A stretch of DNA of 64,000 nt from Oscillospiraceae bacterium (GTDB lineage: Bacteria; Bacillota; Clostridia; Monoglobales; Monoglobaceae). This document shows, one piece after another, positions 16,760 to 25,817 of the stretch; position 1 is the stretch's first letter, and each line of letters opens with the position of its first letter. The position numbers and the translations under genes are program-made. Where the stretch lies: the NCBI GenBank assembly GCA_015068605.1, contig SVKF01000001.1:96394-160393 (forward strand), read 5' to 3'. The notes beneath the pieces are model-generated. The model had not been told where the DNA came from. It saw nothing but the letters and a program-made list of their open reading frames with translations, and did not search any database.

Positions 16760-17542
16760 TTATATCCATTCATTAAAATGCTTATCTATAAACTTAATTT
16801 CATTTAAATAAAAATCGTAATGCCCCTCATCTATCATTTTCTCAAAGGCTTCGTTACCCTTTTGGGCTTCGTCCGTAATAATATTCGCCATTGCCATAAG
16901 CCTTTCCTTTATTACCTCGCAAAAATCGTCAGCCATTTCCATTCCGTAGCTTTCAAAAAATGCCTTTATTCCTTTTTGGCGGAAGTTTCTGTCACTATCA
17001 TTATATTTCCGCTCCGCCTTCAAATCCGCATCATACTGCATCTCTCCCAAAGGAACAAAGCGATAAACCCCATAGGCAATATCCCAAATTCTCGGTGCAG
17101 TGGTGCAGGTATCAAAATCAATTATTCCGTATGGAAGTCCATTAACAAAAGTGACATTATATGTGGCAAAATCATTGTGACAAATCACTTCCTTCGGAAG
17201 CTCCCCTTTATAAGTCAACCACCATTTATCAGCTTCTTCAATTTCAAAATCTGTTGTGCTGTCGTGAAACTCCCTTAAAAGCCTTGCCGCCTTTCTGATA
17301 ATTTCAAGTCGGTGCTCAACATCATTCGTGAACGGATACTCTTCAGGCTCAAAGCACTCACCCTTGACAAAGGATAAAACCTCATATTCTCCCTCTGTTC
17401 CTAAAAATTCAGGCGCTTTATTAAACCCCTTGTTTTTAAGGTGAACCAATAGTTTTTGTACTGTTTTGCTGTTTTCTCTTTGTTTTCGGTATATTTTGTT
17501 TCCTTTTTTATAAACCGAAGATGTTCCGCCGCTTAATTCCAT
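16760..17542 (-). CDS. aminoglycoside-phosphotransferase-fold kinase
   Basis: A 260-residue APH/choline-kinase-fold protein. The catalytic loop is ICHNDFATYNVTF near 130-142 and the metal-binding segment is GIIDFDTCTTAPRIWDIAYG. The N-terminal lobe keeps Lys residues in the VYKKGNKIYRK strand. The substrate cannot be inferred; members phosphorylate small molecules, and drug resistance should not be assumed. It is inserted between queA and tgt with short gaps on both sides. Confidence 0.8.
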   Translation of the reverse strand: MELSGGTSSVYKKGNKIYRKQRENSKTVQKLLVHLKNKGFNKAPEFLGTEGEYEVLSFVKGECFEPEEYPFTNDVEHRLEIIRKAARLLREFHDSTTDFEIEEADKWWLTYKGELPKEVICHNDFATYNVTFVNGLPYGIIDFDTCTTAPRIWDIAYGVYRFVPLGEMQYDADLKAERKYNDSDRNFRQKGIKAFFESYGMEMADDFCEVIKERLMAMANIITDEAQKGNEAFEKMIDEGHYDFYLNEIKFIDKHFNEWI

Positions 17543-17551
17543 ATTTCTCTC

Positions 17552-18577
17552 CTAAATAATAAACATTGCATCACCGAAGCTGAAAAATCTGTATTTTTCC
17601 TTTATGGCTTCGCCATATGCATTAAATATTTTTTCTTTGTCGGAAAATGCCGAAATAAGCATCAAGAGCGTTGATTCGGGCAAATGGAAATTCGTTATAA
17701 GTGCGTCAACTGCTTTGAATTTATAGCCGGGATAGATAAATATTTCTGTATTTCCACCCTTTTTTTTCAACTGACCGTTCTCATCAGCAACACTCTCTAA
17801 AGTTCTGACCGAGGTTGTTCCGACAGCGATAATTCTGCCTCCGTTTTTTCGTGTTTCATTGACAATTTTCGCCGTTTCCTCCGAAACCTCGTAATACTCC
17901 GAGTGCATTTTGTGGTTTTCCACATTCTCAACCAAGACAGGTCTGAATGTTCCAAGCCCAACATGGAGAGTTACAAAGGCAATTTTTATGCCCTTCGCCC
18001 TGATTTTTTCCATAAGCTCATTGGTAAAATGAAGTCCTGCCGTTGGTGCCGCAGCACTGCCCTCAATTTTGGAGTAAACCGTTTGGTATCTTTCTCTGTC
18101 ATTCAATTTTTCGTGGATATACGGGGGCAGAGGCATTTCTCCCAGTTTATCCAGAAGCTCTTCCCATATTCCTTCATATTCAAAACGGACAATTCGGTTT
18201 CCGTCGTCAATAACCTCTAATATTTCAGCTTTTAAGAGTCCTCCGCCAAATTCAAAACGGCTTCCGACTTTCGCCTTTCTGCCGGGTTTCAGGATAACCT
18301 CCCATGTGTTTATATCAATTCTTTTAAGGAGCAGAAACTCAATTTTTCCGCCTGTTCCTTCTTTCTGCCCGTAAAGTCTTGCAGGGATAACCCTTGTGTT
18401 ATTCATAACAAGGCAATCGCCTTCGTTTAAATAATCAATCACATCATAAAAATGCTTGTGAGTTATTTCACCCGTTTCTTTTGAAAGCACCATAAGTCTT
18501 GAATCCGTTCTGTTTTCAAGAGGCTTTTGTGCAATCAATTCCTCCGGTAAATCATAATAAAAATCTTTAGTATTCAT
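17552..18577 (-). CDS. queA: S-adenosylmethionine:tRNA ribosyltransferase-isomerase
   Basis: A 341-residue QueA ([19 protein letters not shown] start, [55 protein letters not shown]). It turns tRNA-bound preQ1 into epoxyqueuosine. Clustering with tgt is usual. Confidence 0.96.
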   Translation of the reverse strand: MNTKDFYYDLPEELIAQKPLENRTDSRLMVLSKETGEITHKHFYDVIDYLNEGDCLVMNNTRVIPARLYGQKEGTGGKIEFLLLKRIDINTWEVILKPGRKAKVGSRFEFGGGLLKAEILEVIDDGNRIVRFEYEGIWEELLDKLGEMPLPPYIHEKLNDRERYQTVYSKIEGSAAAPTAGLHFTNELMEKIRAKGIKIAFVTLHVGLGTFRPVLVENVENHKMHSEYYEVSEETAKIVNETRKNGGRIIAVGTTSVRTLESVADENGQLKKKGGNTEIFIYPGYKFKAVDALITNFHLPESTLLMLISAFSDKEKIFNAYGEAIKEKYRFFSFGDAMFII

Positions 18578-18589
18578 AATCTTTCCTCA

Positions 18590-19936
18590 TTAAAAATTTT
18601 CAAGGTGTGTGCCCTGATAATAATGCGTTAAAATTTCCTCATAGGTAAAGCCTGCTTCCGCCATTCCTTTTGCCCCGTACTGGCTCATTCCAACACCGTG
18701 TCCCCAGCCTTCACCTGTAAAAACAAAGCTTTCTCCGGCTTTTGTGCCCTTATATGTTTTACTTGTTTCACCATTTGTCGCAGTCACGGTTGCAACACTC
18801 CCTGCACCGAGAACTGTTATATTTTCAAGAGAACTTTTCTTTTTCCCTTTTGAGCTTAAGACATAAATTTCAGGGTATTCCGTTTTTCCACCGCCCGAAA
18901 TTGTATATTTCTGGCTCAAAGTCGCTTCCGAAAATATGGTTCTGCATTGTTCTCTTTTAAAGGTTTGACTTCCCTTTGTACCTTTGACCTCAAGAACAAT
19001 AACTCTGCCGGCATCGCTGTATTCCTTGGCTGTAATATCCGTAACATCTCCTATGTCATAGCCCTTGCTGTTCATTATCTCTGTTGCACGGTCTTTTGTC
19101 AAGGTTTTTTCCCATTTTCCGTTATTTATATTCTCCGTATCCTCATACTCGTTGCTGACACTCACAAGATAAGGAAAGCTGCTCCCCCATACATTTTTAA
19201 CATCCTCGGTTGTTTCCCCCATTGATGAGGAATAAACCGTCTGGACAAGCTCGTCCTCATATAAGAGAACCTCTCCGGAGGTTTCGTCAACCGGGGCATA
19301 AGAGCCTTCTCTTTCATAGTCAACTCCCGAATATGCCTGACAGCAAACAGTGTTACACAAATCAAAGCCGTATTCCTTATGTCTTTCAATTTTACCGAGA
19401 GCAAAGTTTCTCGCACAAACCGCCTGCGCTTTGAGAGCCTCAATATGCCACTCAGGAGACATTTCCCTGGAAATAACCCCGTAAACATAACTGTCAAGCG
19501 GCACAACATTAACGGCAGTTATAACTCCCGAAGATAAAATTTTAAATTCAAAACCACCCCTGTACGTTCCCGACGCTTTAGCAGTTATTTTCATCATTTT
19601 TTCATTCTCTTCTTCCGATTTAGGCTCAATCCCCAAACCAAAGACCGAAGTATCCACCGTATAAATAAGTTCATCTGTCAACGGATTAGAAACATTGACA
19701 AAATTACCCTCTCCGCAAGAAATCTTAATCTGTCCCGTCAGACATTCAGCCATTTGGACAAATTCACGATTTTCATAATAACCTATGTCAAAGCCCAATT
19801 CATTATCCAGAATATACTCATTTCGCGCATTCATACCATAGTATATTCCAATCCGCATATTCTCTGTCTTCTCCCAAGCCGAGACCGTGGAAAAGCTTAG
19901 TATTAAAATAAAGAAAAAAATAAGTATTTTCTTCAT
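18590..19936 (-). CDS. secreted SpoIID/LytB-domain protein
   Basis: A 448-residue exported protein with signal peptide MKKILIFFFILILSFSTVSA. The SpoIID domain has SREMSPEWHIEALKAQAVCARNF and ends in GWGHGVGMSQYGAKGMAEAGFTYEEILTHYY. SpoIID-type proteins are lytic transglycosylases acting on denuded glycan strands, in engulfment or in vegetative wall turnover. Being longer than SpoIID and linked to queA rather than spoIIQ/murA, it is better called SpoIID/LytB-family. The ATG at 19936 has GGAGG 6 bases ahead; the longer frame to 19957 has none. Confidence 0.87.
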   Translation of the reverse strand: MKKILIFFFILILSFSTVSAWEKTENMRIGIYYGMNARNEYILDNELGFDIGYYENREFVQMAECLTGQIKISCGEGNFVNVSNPLTDELIYTVDTSVFGLGIEPKSEEENEKMMKITAKASGTYRGGFEFKILSSGVITAVNVVPLDSYVYGVISREMSPEWHIEALKAQAVCARNFALGKIERHKEYGFDLCNTVCCQAYSGVDYEREGSYAPVDETSGEVLLYEDELVQTVYSSSMGETTEDVKNVWGSSFPYLVSVSNEYEDTENINNGKWEKTLTKDRATEIMNSKGYDIGDVTDITAKEYSDAGRVIVLEVKGTKGSQTFKREQCRTIFSEATLSQKYTISGGGKTEYPEIYVLSSKGKKKSSLENITVLGAGSVATVTATNGETSKTYKGTKAGESFVFTGEGWGHGVGMSQYGAKGMAEAGFTYEEILTHYYQGTHLENF

Positions 19937-20058
19937 AAAATCCTCCAAAAATTGCATACTTATTTAAAATTTCGACAAAATATGCTCAAAATCCTTTTAG
20001 GAAAATGTTAAAATTATGTTACAATTATTCAAATCGGTCTTTTTTACCAAAAAAATAT

Positions 20059-20087
20059 TTGACATTTGGGCTTTATTAACATATAAT
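20059..20087 (+). promoter_or_regulatory. consensus sigma-A promoter of asd-dapA-dapB
   Basis: TTGACA (20059-20064), 17-base spacer, TATAAT (20082-20087). The leader to the asd start is about 60 bases and shows no lysine riboswitch or T-box. Confidence 0.85.
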
Positions 20088-20154
20088 AATAGTGATAGTA
20101 TTTAATAAAATATGAAGAATTTAAAACACTTAAATTAAGGAGGATATTTAAGTT

Positions 20155-21234
20155 ATGAAAAAATATAAAGTTGGTATTATCGGCGCAACCGGTATGGTTG
20201 GTCAGAGATTTATTACTCTTATGGAAAATCACCCTTGGTTTGACCTTACACTGCTTGCCGCTTCTCCGAGAAGTGCAGGCAAAACTTACGAGGAAGCCCT
20301 TGGCGGCAGATGGTCTATGACAACACCTATCCCCGAGGATGTTAAGAAAATGGTTGTTTTAAACGCATCCGAAGATATTGAAAAAATCGCTTCTATGGTT
20401 GATTTTGTTTTCTGTGCAGTTGACATGAAGAAGGATGAAATCAGAGCTTTGGAAGAGGCTTACGCTAAAGCTGAATGTCCTGTTATCTCCAACAACTCTG
20501 CACACAGACATACAGACGATGTTCCTATGATTGTTCCTGAAATCAATCCGGAGCACGCTGAAATTATCGAGGCTCAGAAAAAGCGTCTCGGAACAAAAAG
20601 AGGTTTTGTTGCGGTTAAATCAAACTGCTCTCTCCAGAGTTATGTTCCCGCCCTTCACCCTCTTATGAAATACGGTATTAAAAATGTTCTTGCTTGTACA
20701 TATCAGGCAATTTCCGGTGCAGGTAAGACTTTTGAAACATGGCCGGAAATGGTTGATAACCTTATCCCATATATTGGCGGTGAGGAAGAAAAGAGTGAAG
20801 TTGAGCCTCTTAAAATCTGGGGTAAAATTGAAGGAGATAAAATTGTTGACGCAACTACTCCGAATATCACAACTCAGTGTCTCCGTGTTCCGGTTTCCAA
20901 CGGACACACAGCCGCTGTTTTCGTAAGCTTTGACAAAAAGCCAACCATTGACGAAATCAAGGCTGACTGGGCTAATTTCGCCGGTGTTCCTCAGGAGCTT
21001 GAGCTTCCGTCTGCACCAAAGCAGTTCCTTCATTACTTTGAAGAGGATAATCGTCCTCAGGCGAAGCTTGACAGAGACTCCGAAGGCGGAATGGCTGTTT
21101 CTATCGGCAGACTCAGAGAAGACAAACAGTATGACTATAAATTCGTATGTCTTTCCCATAACACCTTAAGAGGTGCGGCAGGCGGTGCTGTTTTAATGGC
21201 AGAGCTTCTTGCGGCAAAGGGTTATCTTGACTAA
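20155..21234 (+). CDS. asd: aspartate-semialdehyde dehydrogenase (archaeal/fungal type)
   Basis: A 359-residue ASADH. The nucleotide-binding GATGMVGQRF is at 10-19, the catalytic Cys is in KSNCSLQSYVPALHPL near 157-172, and the C-terminal part has GLREDK-like SIGRLREDK and HNTLRGAAGGAV. The sequence style (long, SNNSAHR, PEINPEH) is that of the archaeal/yeast class rather than the E. coli class. It reduces aspartyl phosphate to the semialdehyde used by DapA, encoded next. Confidence 0.95.
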   Translation: MKKYKVGIIGATGMVGQRFITLMENHPWFDLTLLAASPRSAGKTYEEALGGRWSMTTPIPEDVKKMVVLNASEDIEKIASMVDFVFCAVDMKKDEIRALEEAYAKAECPVISNNSAHRHTDDVPMIVPEINPEHAEIIEAQKKRLGTKRGFVAVKSNCSLQSYVPALHPLMKYGIKNVLACTYQAISGAGKTFETWPEMVDNLIPYIGGEEEKSEVEPLKIWGKIEGDKIVDATTPNITTQCLRVPVSNGHTAAVFVSFDKKPTIDEIKADWANFAGVPQELELPSAPKQFLHYFEEDNRPQAKLDRDSEGGMAVSIGRLREDKQYDYKFVCLSHNTLRGAAGGAVLMAELLAAKGYLD

Positions 21235-21289
21235 TATATAAAATTTATTACACCTGCATATTGCAGGAAGAAAGGAATGGTATAAAATT

Positions 21290-22171
21290 ATGAAAAAGCC
21301 ATTATTTACCGGCTCTGCCGTTGCTCTTATAACTCCATTTAAAGAAAACGGAGTTGATTACGACAAATTTGCTCAGCTCATTGAATATCACATTGAAAAC
21401 GGAACAGATGCCCTTGTTGTTTGCGCAACAACAGGCGAATCTTCCACAATGCCCGACCCAGAGCATATGGCTGCTCTTAAATTCGCTTCTGAAAAAGCGA
21501 AGGGCAGAATCACTCTTATTGCAGGAACAGGCAGTAATGACACAATCCACGCAATCGCTCTTTCAACTTATGCCGAATCAGTTGGCTATGACGGTCTTTT
21601 AATTGTTACACCTTACTACAACAAGGCTACGCAAAAAGGTCTCTATCTCCACTTTAAAGCAATTGCCGAAAGTGTTAAGCTTCCGATTATTTTATACAAC
21701 ATTCCCGGAAGAACAGGCTGTTCAATTTCTATTGATACATTCAAAAAACTTGCTGAAATTCCTAATATTATCGGTGTTAAGGAAGCAACCGGCGACCTTG
21801 CTTTAGCAGGTCAGATCGCGGCTTTTACCGACCTTGTTCTCTATTCAGGAAATGACGATGTTATTCTTCCTATGATGGCTATCGGCGGAAAAGGTGTTAT
21901 CTCTGTTGTTGCCAACATTCTTCCAAAGGAAACCCATGAGGTTTGTCAGAAGTTTTTAGATGGTGACATTGAAGGTTCAAGAAAGCAATATCTTAAGATG
22001 ATTGAGCTTATCAATGCTCTCTTCATTGAGGTTAACCCAATCCCCGTTAAAGCGGCTATGAATGTTTTGGGATTTAATGTCGGAAAATGTCGAATGCCTC
22101 TTTGCGATATGGAAGATAAAAACCTTGCTACGCTTAAGCAGGTTATGAAGAACTACGGTTTTAAATTCTAA
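21290..22171 (+). CDS. dapA: 4-hydroxy-tetrahydrodipicolinate synthase
   Basis: A 293-residue class I aldolase-fold DapA with TTGESSTM at 44-51, YYNKATQKGLYLHF, and the Schiff-base Lys in GVKEATGDL near 160-168. It condenses aspartate semialdehyde with pyruvate. The gene lies 55 bases after asd and 16 before dapB. Confidence 0.96.
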   Translation: MKKPLFTGSAVALITPFKENGVDYDKFAQLIEYHIENGTDALVVCATTGESSTMPDPEHMAALKFASEKAKGRITLIAGTGSNDTIHAIALSTYAESVGYDGLLIVTPYYNKATQKGLYLHFKAIAESVKLPIILYNIPGRTGCSISIDTFKKLAEIPNIIGVKEATGDLALAGQIAAFTDLVLYSGNDDVILPMMAIGGKGVISVVANILPKETHEVCQKFLDGDIEGSRKQYLKMIELINALFIEVNPIPVKAAMNVLGFNVGKCRMPLCDMEDKNLATLKQVMKNYGFKF

Positions 22172-22187
22172 TTAAGGAGTTTTACCT

Positions 22188-22940
22188 ATGACAAAGATTT
22201 TATTATGCGGTGCAAACGGCAAAATGGGGCAGGCCGTCACAAGAGTTGTGCTCCAAAATCCCGATACAGAAATCATCGCAGGCTATGATATTGCGGAAAA
22301 CCCTTCCGCTCCTTATCCGGTCATTACTGATTTTTCGTTTCTTGCTGAAAAGCCTGATGTTATTGTGGATTTTTCGCACCCTGCCTTAACTGACGGAATC
22401 CTTGATTATGCAGTGTCAAACGGCATTCCTTCCGTTATCTGCACCACAGGACTTTCCGCAGACCAGATTTCAAGAATTGAATACGAGTCGAAAAACATTC
22501 CGATTTTCTTCTCTGCCAATATGTCTTTGGGTGTCAATCTTATAATGGAGCTTGTTGCTAAAGCCGCAAAGGTTTTGCAGGATAATTTCGACATTGAGAT
22601 TATAGAAAAGCACCATAACCAAAAGCTGGACGCACCAAGCGGAACGGCTCTTGCTATTGCCGATAATATTTCCCGGGCAATAGATTATGCGCCGGAATAC
22701 ACCTATGACAGACATAGTGTCCGCAAAAAGCGTGACAAAAAAGAAATCGGTATCCACGCTGTTCGTGGCGGAACTATCGTCGGTGAGCACAATGTTATTT
22801 TCGCCGGTAATGATGAGGTTATTGAGATTAAACATACTGCAACATCAAAAGAAGTCTTTGCAGTTGGAGCTGTTTCTGCAGCCGGATTTTTAAAGAATCA
22901 GCCTGCCGGACTGTATAGCATGAAAGATTTAATAAAATAA
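22188..22940 (+). CDS. dapB: 4-hydroxy-tetrahydrodipicolinate reductase
   Basis: A 250-residue DapB with nucleotide-binding GANGKMGQAV at 8-17 and the active-site motif EKHHNQKLDAPSGTAL near 142-157. It reduces the DapA product toward diaminopimelate and lysine. AAGGAG precedes the ATG. Confidence 0.96.
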   Translation: MTKILLCGANGKMGQAVTRVVLQNPDTEIIAGYDIAENPSAPYPVITDFSFLAEKPDVIVDFSHPALTDGILDYAVSNGIPSVICTTGLSADQISRIEYESKNIPIFFSANMSLGVNLIMELVAKAAKVLQDNFDIEIIEKHHNQKLDAPSGTALAIADNISRAIDYAPEYTYDRHSVRKKRDKKEIGIHAVRGGTIVGEHNVIFAGNDEVIEIKHTATSKEVFAVGAVSAAGFLKNQPAGLYSMKDLIK

Positions 22941-22945
22941 ACATC

Positions 22946-22981
22946 AAAAGGGTTGGGACATACGAGTCACAACCCTTTTTT
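22946..22981 (+). terminator. intrinsic terminator of the dap operon
   Basis: AAAAGGGTTG pairs with CAACCCTTTTTT across a 14-base loop, right after dapB. Confidence 0.85.
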
Positions 22982-22993
22982 CGAGGTTAAATT

Positions 22994-24721
22994 ATGAAAC
23001 TATTCAAATCATTTTCAAAATACTATAAGCCATATATCGGCATAATTATTCTTGATTTGCTGTGTGCATCACTTACAACAATATGTGAGCTTGTTTTCCC
23101 AAAGCTTGTGAGTTATATTACCGACACGGCAATAAATACTCCCGACAAGCTTCTTATATCAACTATTATTAAAATCGGCGGAGTATATTTATTTTTAAGA
23201 ATAATTGACACCCTGGCAAACTATTATATGGCAAATCAGGGGCATATTATGGGCGCAAAGCTGGAAAAGGATATGAGACGGGATATGTTCAACCATCTGC
23301 AAAAGCTCCCCTTCTCTTACTATGACAATACGAAAATCGGTCAGCTTATGTCAAGGCTTACAAACGACCTTTTCGACATAACCGAATTTTCTCACCACTG
23401 TCCCGAAGAATTTTTTATATCGGGAATAAAAATTATCGGTTCATTCATAATTCTTATAAATGTCAACATTCCATTGACGCTTATCATCTTCGCTCTCCTG
23501 CCTGTTATGGCGGTTTCGTCTGTTATTTTTCGCAAAAAGATGAAAAATGCATTCAAGAAACAACGAGAACAAATCGGTGAGCTTAATGCCGAAATCGAGG
23601 ATAATCTTTTGGGAATCCGTGTTGTCAAGAGCTTTGCCAACGAGGAAATTGAGAAAGAGAAATTTGAAAAAGGAAACGAAAAATTTCTTCAGACAAAACG
23701 GGGTGCATACAAATATATGGCACTTTTCCAGGCAGGAACAAGATTTTCCGACGGGCTCTTGTATATCGGAGTTATAGTTATCGGTTCAATTTTCCTGAAA
23801 AAAGGGCATATCTCACCCGGTGATTTGGTCGCATATCTTCTGTATATTCAAACTCTTATCACAGCTATCCGAAGGATTGTTGAATTCACGGAGCAATTCC
23901 AGCGGGGAATAACCGGCATCGAGCGGTTTACCGAAATTATGGACGAGCCTGTATTAATCGAGGATTTACCCGGTGCAAAAGACATTGAAGCCCTTAAAGG
24001 TCAAATCACTTTTGACAATGTTTCTTTCGCATATTCCGATAACCTTGATGATGTTTTATCAAATCTTTCACTTTCAATCAATGTTGGTGAGAATGTGGCG
24101 ATTGTCGGTCCGTCAGGCGGAGGTAAGACAACACTTTGTAATCTGATACCACGATTTTATGATATAAAAAGCGGGGAAATCTATATTGACGGAAAAAGCA
24201 TTAAGGACTTGACATTGAGTTCACTCCGAAATAATATAGGCATTGTTCAGCAGGATGTTTACCTTTTCAGCGGTTCGGTTAAAGATAATATCGCTTATGG
24301 TAAAATAGACGCAACATATGAAGAAATCATCAATGCCGCAAAGCTTGCCGGTGCTCACGAATTTATTCTTACTTTAAAAGACGGTTATGACACCTATGTT
24401 GGCGAAAGAGGCGTTAAATTATCGGGCGGACAAAAGCAACGCATCTCAATCGCAAGGCTTTTCCTTAAAAATCCGCCTGTTCTCATTCTCGACGAGGCAA
24501 CTTCCGCATTGGATAACGAAAGCGAACACATTGTTCAAAAGTCCCTTGAAAAGCTTTCCGAGGGCAGGACAACCTTAACCATCGCTCATCGTCTTACAAC
24601 AATCAAAAACGCCGACAGAATTATAGTTCTCGGCAAAAACGGGATTTTGGAAGAGGGCTCCCATGACACTCTGATTCAAAAGAACGGAGAATACGCAAAG
24701 CTTTATAAGCTTTACACTTAA
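22994..24721 (+). CDS. ABC exporter, fused permease and ATPase
   Basis: A 575-residue type IV half-transporter. Six membrane helices occupy roughly the first 310 residues. The ATPase has Walker A GPSGGGKTTLC, Q-loop QQDVYLFSG, signature LSGGQKQRISIARLF, Walker B PVLILDEATSALD and the H-loop AHRL. It works as a homo- or heterodimer; no partner half-transporter is next to it, so a homodimer is likely. Substrate unknown. The ribosome site GAGG is weak and only 13 bases separate it from the dap terminator. Confidence 0.92.
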   Translation: MKLFKSFSKYYKPYIGIIILDLLCASLTTICELVFPKLVSYITDTAINTPDKLLISTIIKIGGVYLFLRIIDTLANYYMANQGHIMGAKLEKDMRRDMFNHLQKLPFSYYDNTKIGQLMSRLTNDLFDITEFSHHCPEEFFISGIKIIGSFIILINVNIPLTLIIFALLPVMAVSSVIFRKKMKNAFKKQREQIGELNAEIEDNLLGIRVVKSFANEEIEKEKFEKGNEKFLQTKRGAYKYMALFQAGTRFSDGLLYIGVIVIGSIFLKKGHISPGDLVAYLLYIQTLITAIRRIVEFTEQFQRGITGIERFTEIMDEPVLIEDLPGAKDIEALKGQITFDNVSFAYSDNLDDVLSNLSLSINVGENVAIVGPSGGGKTTLCNLIPRFYDIKSGEIYIDGKSIKDLTLSSLRNNIGIVQQDVYLFSGSVKDNIAYGKIDATYEEIINAAKLAGAHEFILTLKDGYDTYVGERGVKLSGGQKQRISIARLFLKNPPVLILDEATSALDNESEHIVQKSLEKLSEGRTTLTIAHRLTTIKNADRIIVLGKNGILEEGSHDTLIQKNGEYAKLYKLYT

Positions 24722-24781
24722 AATAAATATGGTTGCACACTTTTGCACATATTCCAAAGAGTCTATCGCAAAACGTACCAC

Positions 24782-24832
24782 AAAAAGGGCTAAAACAAAA
24801 TAAATCCTTTTGTTTCAGCCCCTTTTCTTTTT
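24782..24832 (+). terminator. intrinsic terminator, possibly bidirectional
   Basis: A long stem AAAAAGGGCTaAAACAAAA / TTTTGTTTcAGCCCCTTTT with T-rich flanks on both sides. It ends the ABC gene on the plus strand and may also end the small minus-strand operon at 24870-25399. Confidence 0.8.
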
Positions 24833-24869
24833 AACCATAAAAATGCGAAAGCTATATTTAACGCTGACT

Positions 24870-25046
24870 TTATTCATTGTTGACCAAAATCTTAATCTTT
24901 TTCAATTCCTCTTTAAGAAACTTATTTCTCATTTTTTCGTCATAAATATCATTTAAAATAATACAATAATCTTTATCATTCTTGATTATAGTCGCCGCCT
25001 TAATATTTTCAGGCAGCTTTGAATTCAGCACTAATACACCATCCAT
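24870..25046 (-). CDS. 58-residue remnant of an ImmA/IrrE-like protein
   Basis: Short ORF starting ATG at 25046 with GGTGAGG just ahead, ending TAA at 24870. It begins MDGVLVLNSKLPENIKAATI and continues with a DYCIILNDIYDEKMRNKFLK segment. The order of elements resembles the N-terminus of ImmA/IrrE metallopeptidases, but the place where HExxH is expected reads LKEELKKIK, without either His, and the protein stops there. It follows the XRE regulator gene by 5 bases, as immA follows immR in ICEBs1-like elements. I infer a catalytically dead or decayed ImmA; it could instead be an unrelated small partner of the regulator. Confidence 0.55.
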   Translation of the reverse strand: MDGVLVLNSKLPENIKAATIIKNDKDYCIILNDIYDEKMRNKFLKEELKKIKILVNNE

Positions 25047-25051
25047 TTACC

Positions 25052-25399
25052 TCACCTTTCAAGAACCGTTTCAATAATTTTAACAGCTTTCTCTATATCT
25101 TCCCGGGTTGCATCTTTAGTAAGATTAAAAAGCATTTTAAGTTCTGATCGTGATTTAAGCATTTCAAGATATTCTTCGAGTTGTTCATCGGCCTTCTCAA
25201 TGCCTAATAAGTAATCCGTTGTCACTCCATAAAATTTCGATAACTTTTTTATGGAGCTTTGCTTCATATTTTCAACTTCACCTTTTTCGTACTTTTGAAT
25301 TGCCGCTTTCTGAACACCTATTATTTTTCCCACTTCTTCCTGCGTAAGCCCTCGTTCAAGTCGCAACTCTTTAAGGATTTCTCCCATCGTTTTTTTCAA
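25052..25399 (-). CDS. XRE-family transcriptional repressor
   Basis: About 115 residues with an N-terminal Cro/CI helix-turn-helix (LRLERGLTQEEVGKIIGVQ, AAIQKYEKGEVENMKQ, SIKKLSKFYGVTTDYLLG) and a helical C-terminal tail for dimerisation. The likely start is TTG at 25399, 8 bases after GGGAGG; the ATG four codons in has no ribosome site. Its promoter overlaps a GTATC half-site, so it probably represses itself and the divergent genes. Confidence 0.88.
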   Translation of the reverse strand: MKKTMGEILKELRLERGLTQEEVGKIIGVQKAAIQKYEKGEVENMKQSSIKKLSKFYGVTTDYLLGIEKADEQLEEYLEMLKSRSELKMLFNLTKDATREDIEKAVKIIETVLER

Positions 25400-25421
25400 A
25401 TCCGTCACCTCCCACAAAGTT

Positions 25422-25450
25422 ATTGTATCTTAAAATTCAACTTTTGTCAA
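25422..25450 (-). promoter_or_regulatory. sigma-A promoter of the XRE repressor gene
   Basis: TTGACA (25445-25450), 17-base spacer, TACAAT (25422-25427) on the minus strand. The -10 element overlaps the operator-like site GTATCTTAAAATTCAAC at 25425-25441. Confidence 0.75.
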
Positions 25451-25468
25451 GTTTTTTATTAAATTTTG

Positions 25469-25497
25469 TTGACTTTTGTATCTTTTTATGATACCAT
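25469..25497 (+). promoter_or_regulatory. divergent rightward promoter
   Basis: TTGACT (25469-25474), 17-base spacer, TACCAT (25492-25497). A dyad GTATC-N7-GATAC (25478-25494) lies across the spacer and -10 element, so repressor binding would block polymerase. Confidence 0.6.
25478..25494. promoter_or_regulatory. operator dyad O2, GTATC-N7-GATAC
   Basis: 17-bp dyad GTATCTTTTTATGATAC, the same half-sites and spacing as the site at 25546-25562. Probable binding site of the XRE repressor. Confidence 0.65.
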
Positions 25498-25545
25498 ATA
25501 TATAACGGGTAAAAAATACAGCCCCGTATATTTTATATCCGTTGT

Positions 25546-25562
25546 GTATCTTTAAAAGATAC
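25546..25562. promoter_or_regulatory. operator dyad O3, GTATC-N7-GATAC
   Basis: 17-bp dyad GTATCTTTAAAAGATAC, palindromic except at the centre, lying between the rightward promoter and the ribosome site of the first rightward gene. Confidence 0.65.
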
Positions 25563-25589
25563 TTATAAACTAACAAAGGAGATTGTAGC

Positions 25590-25805
25590 TTGCAACACTT
25601 TGAAATAACCTATGCCGAAAAGCTTGGCTCGATGTGGAACTCCAAAGAACAAAAATATGTTGGGAACTGTGCTCTTCCTACCTGCCGTCACAAGGATATT
25701 TATGAGGATTACGAGTATTTCACTGATTTTAGAGGCAATTTGTTTTGCTCTAAGGAACACGCTGATAAATTTTACGGGCTTCGTCCGGCAAATACTGAAT
25801 TTTAA
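25590..25805 (+). CDS. small Cys-rich protein, possible zinc finger
   Basis: A 71-residue protein starting at TTG 25590, 9 bases after AAAGGAG. It carries GNCALPTC (two Cys) and later LFCSKEHADKFYG (Cys and His), a spacing that recalls treble-clef or TRASH-like metal sites. Function unknown. It is the first gene rightward from the operator region and is followed after 12 bases by a phage-type gene. Confidence 0.65.
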   Translation: MQHFEITYAEKLGSMWNSKEQKYVGNCALPTCRHKDIYEDYEYFTDFRGNLFCSKEHADKFYGLRPANTEF

Positions 25806-25817
25806 GGAGTTAATTAA

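Noticed and set aside
19937..20154. Lysine riboswitch or T-box ahead of asd
   Set aside because: The leader after the consensus promoter is only about 60 bases and contains no terminator/antiterminator pair or T-box sequence.
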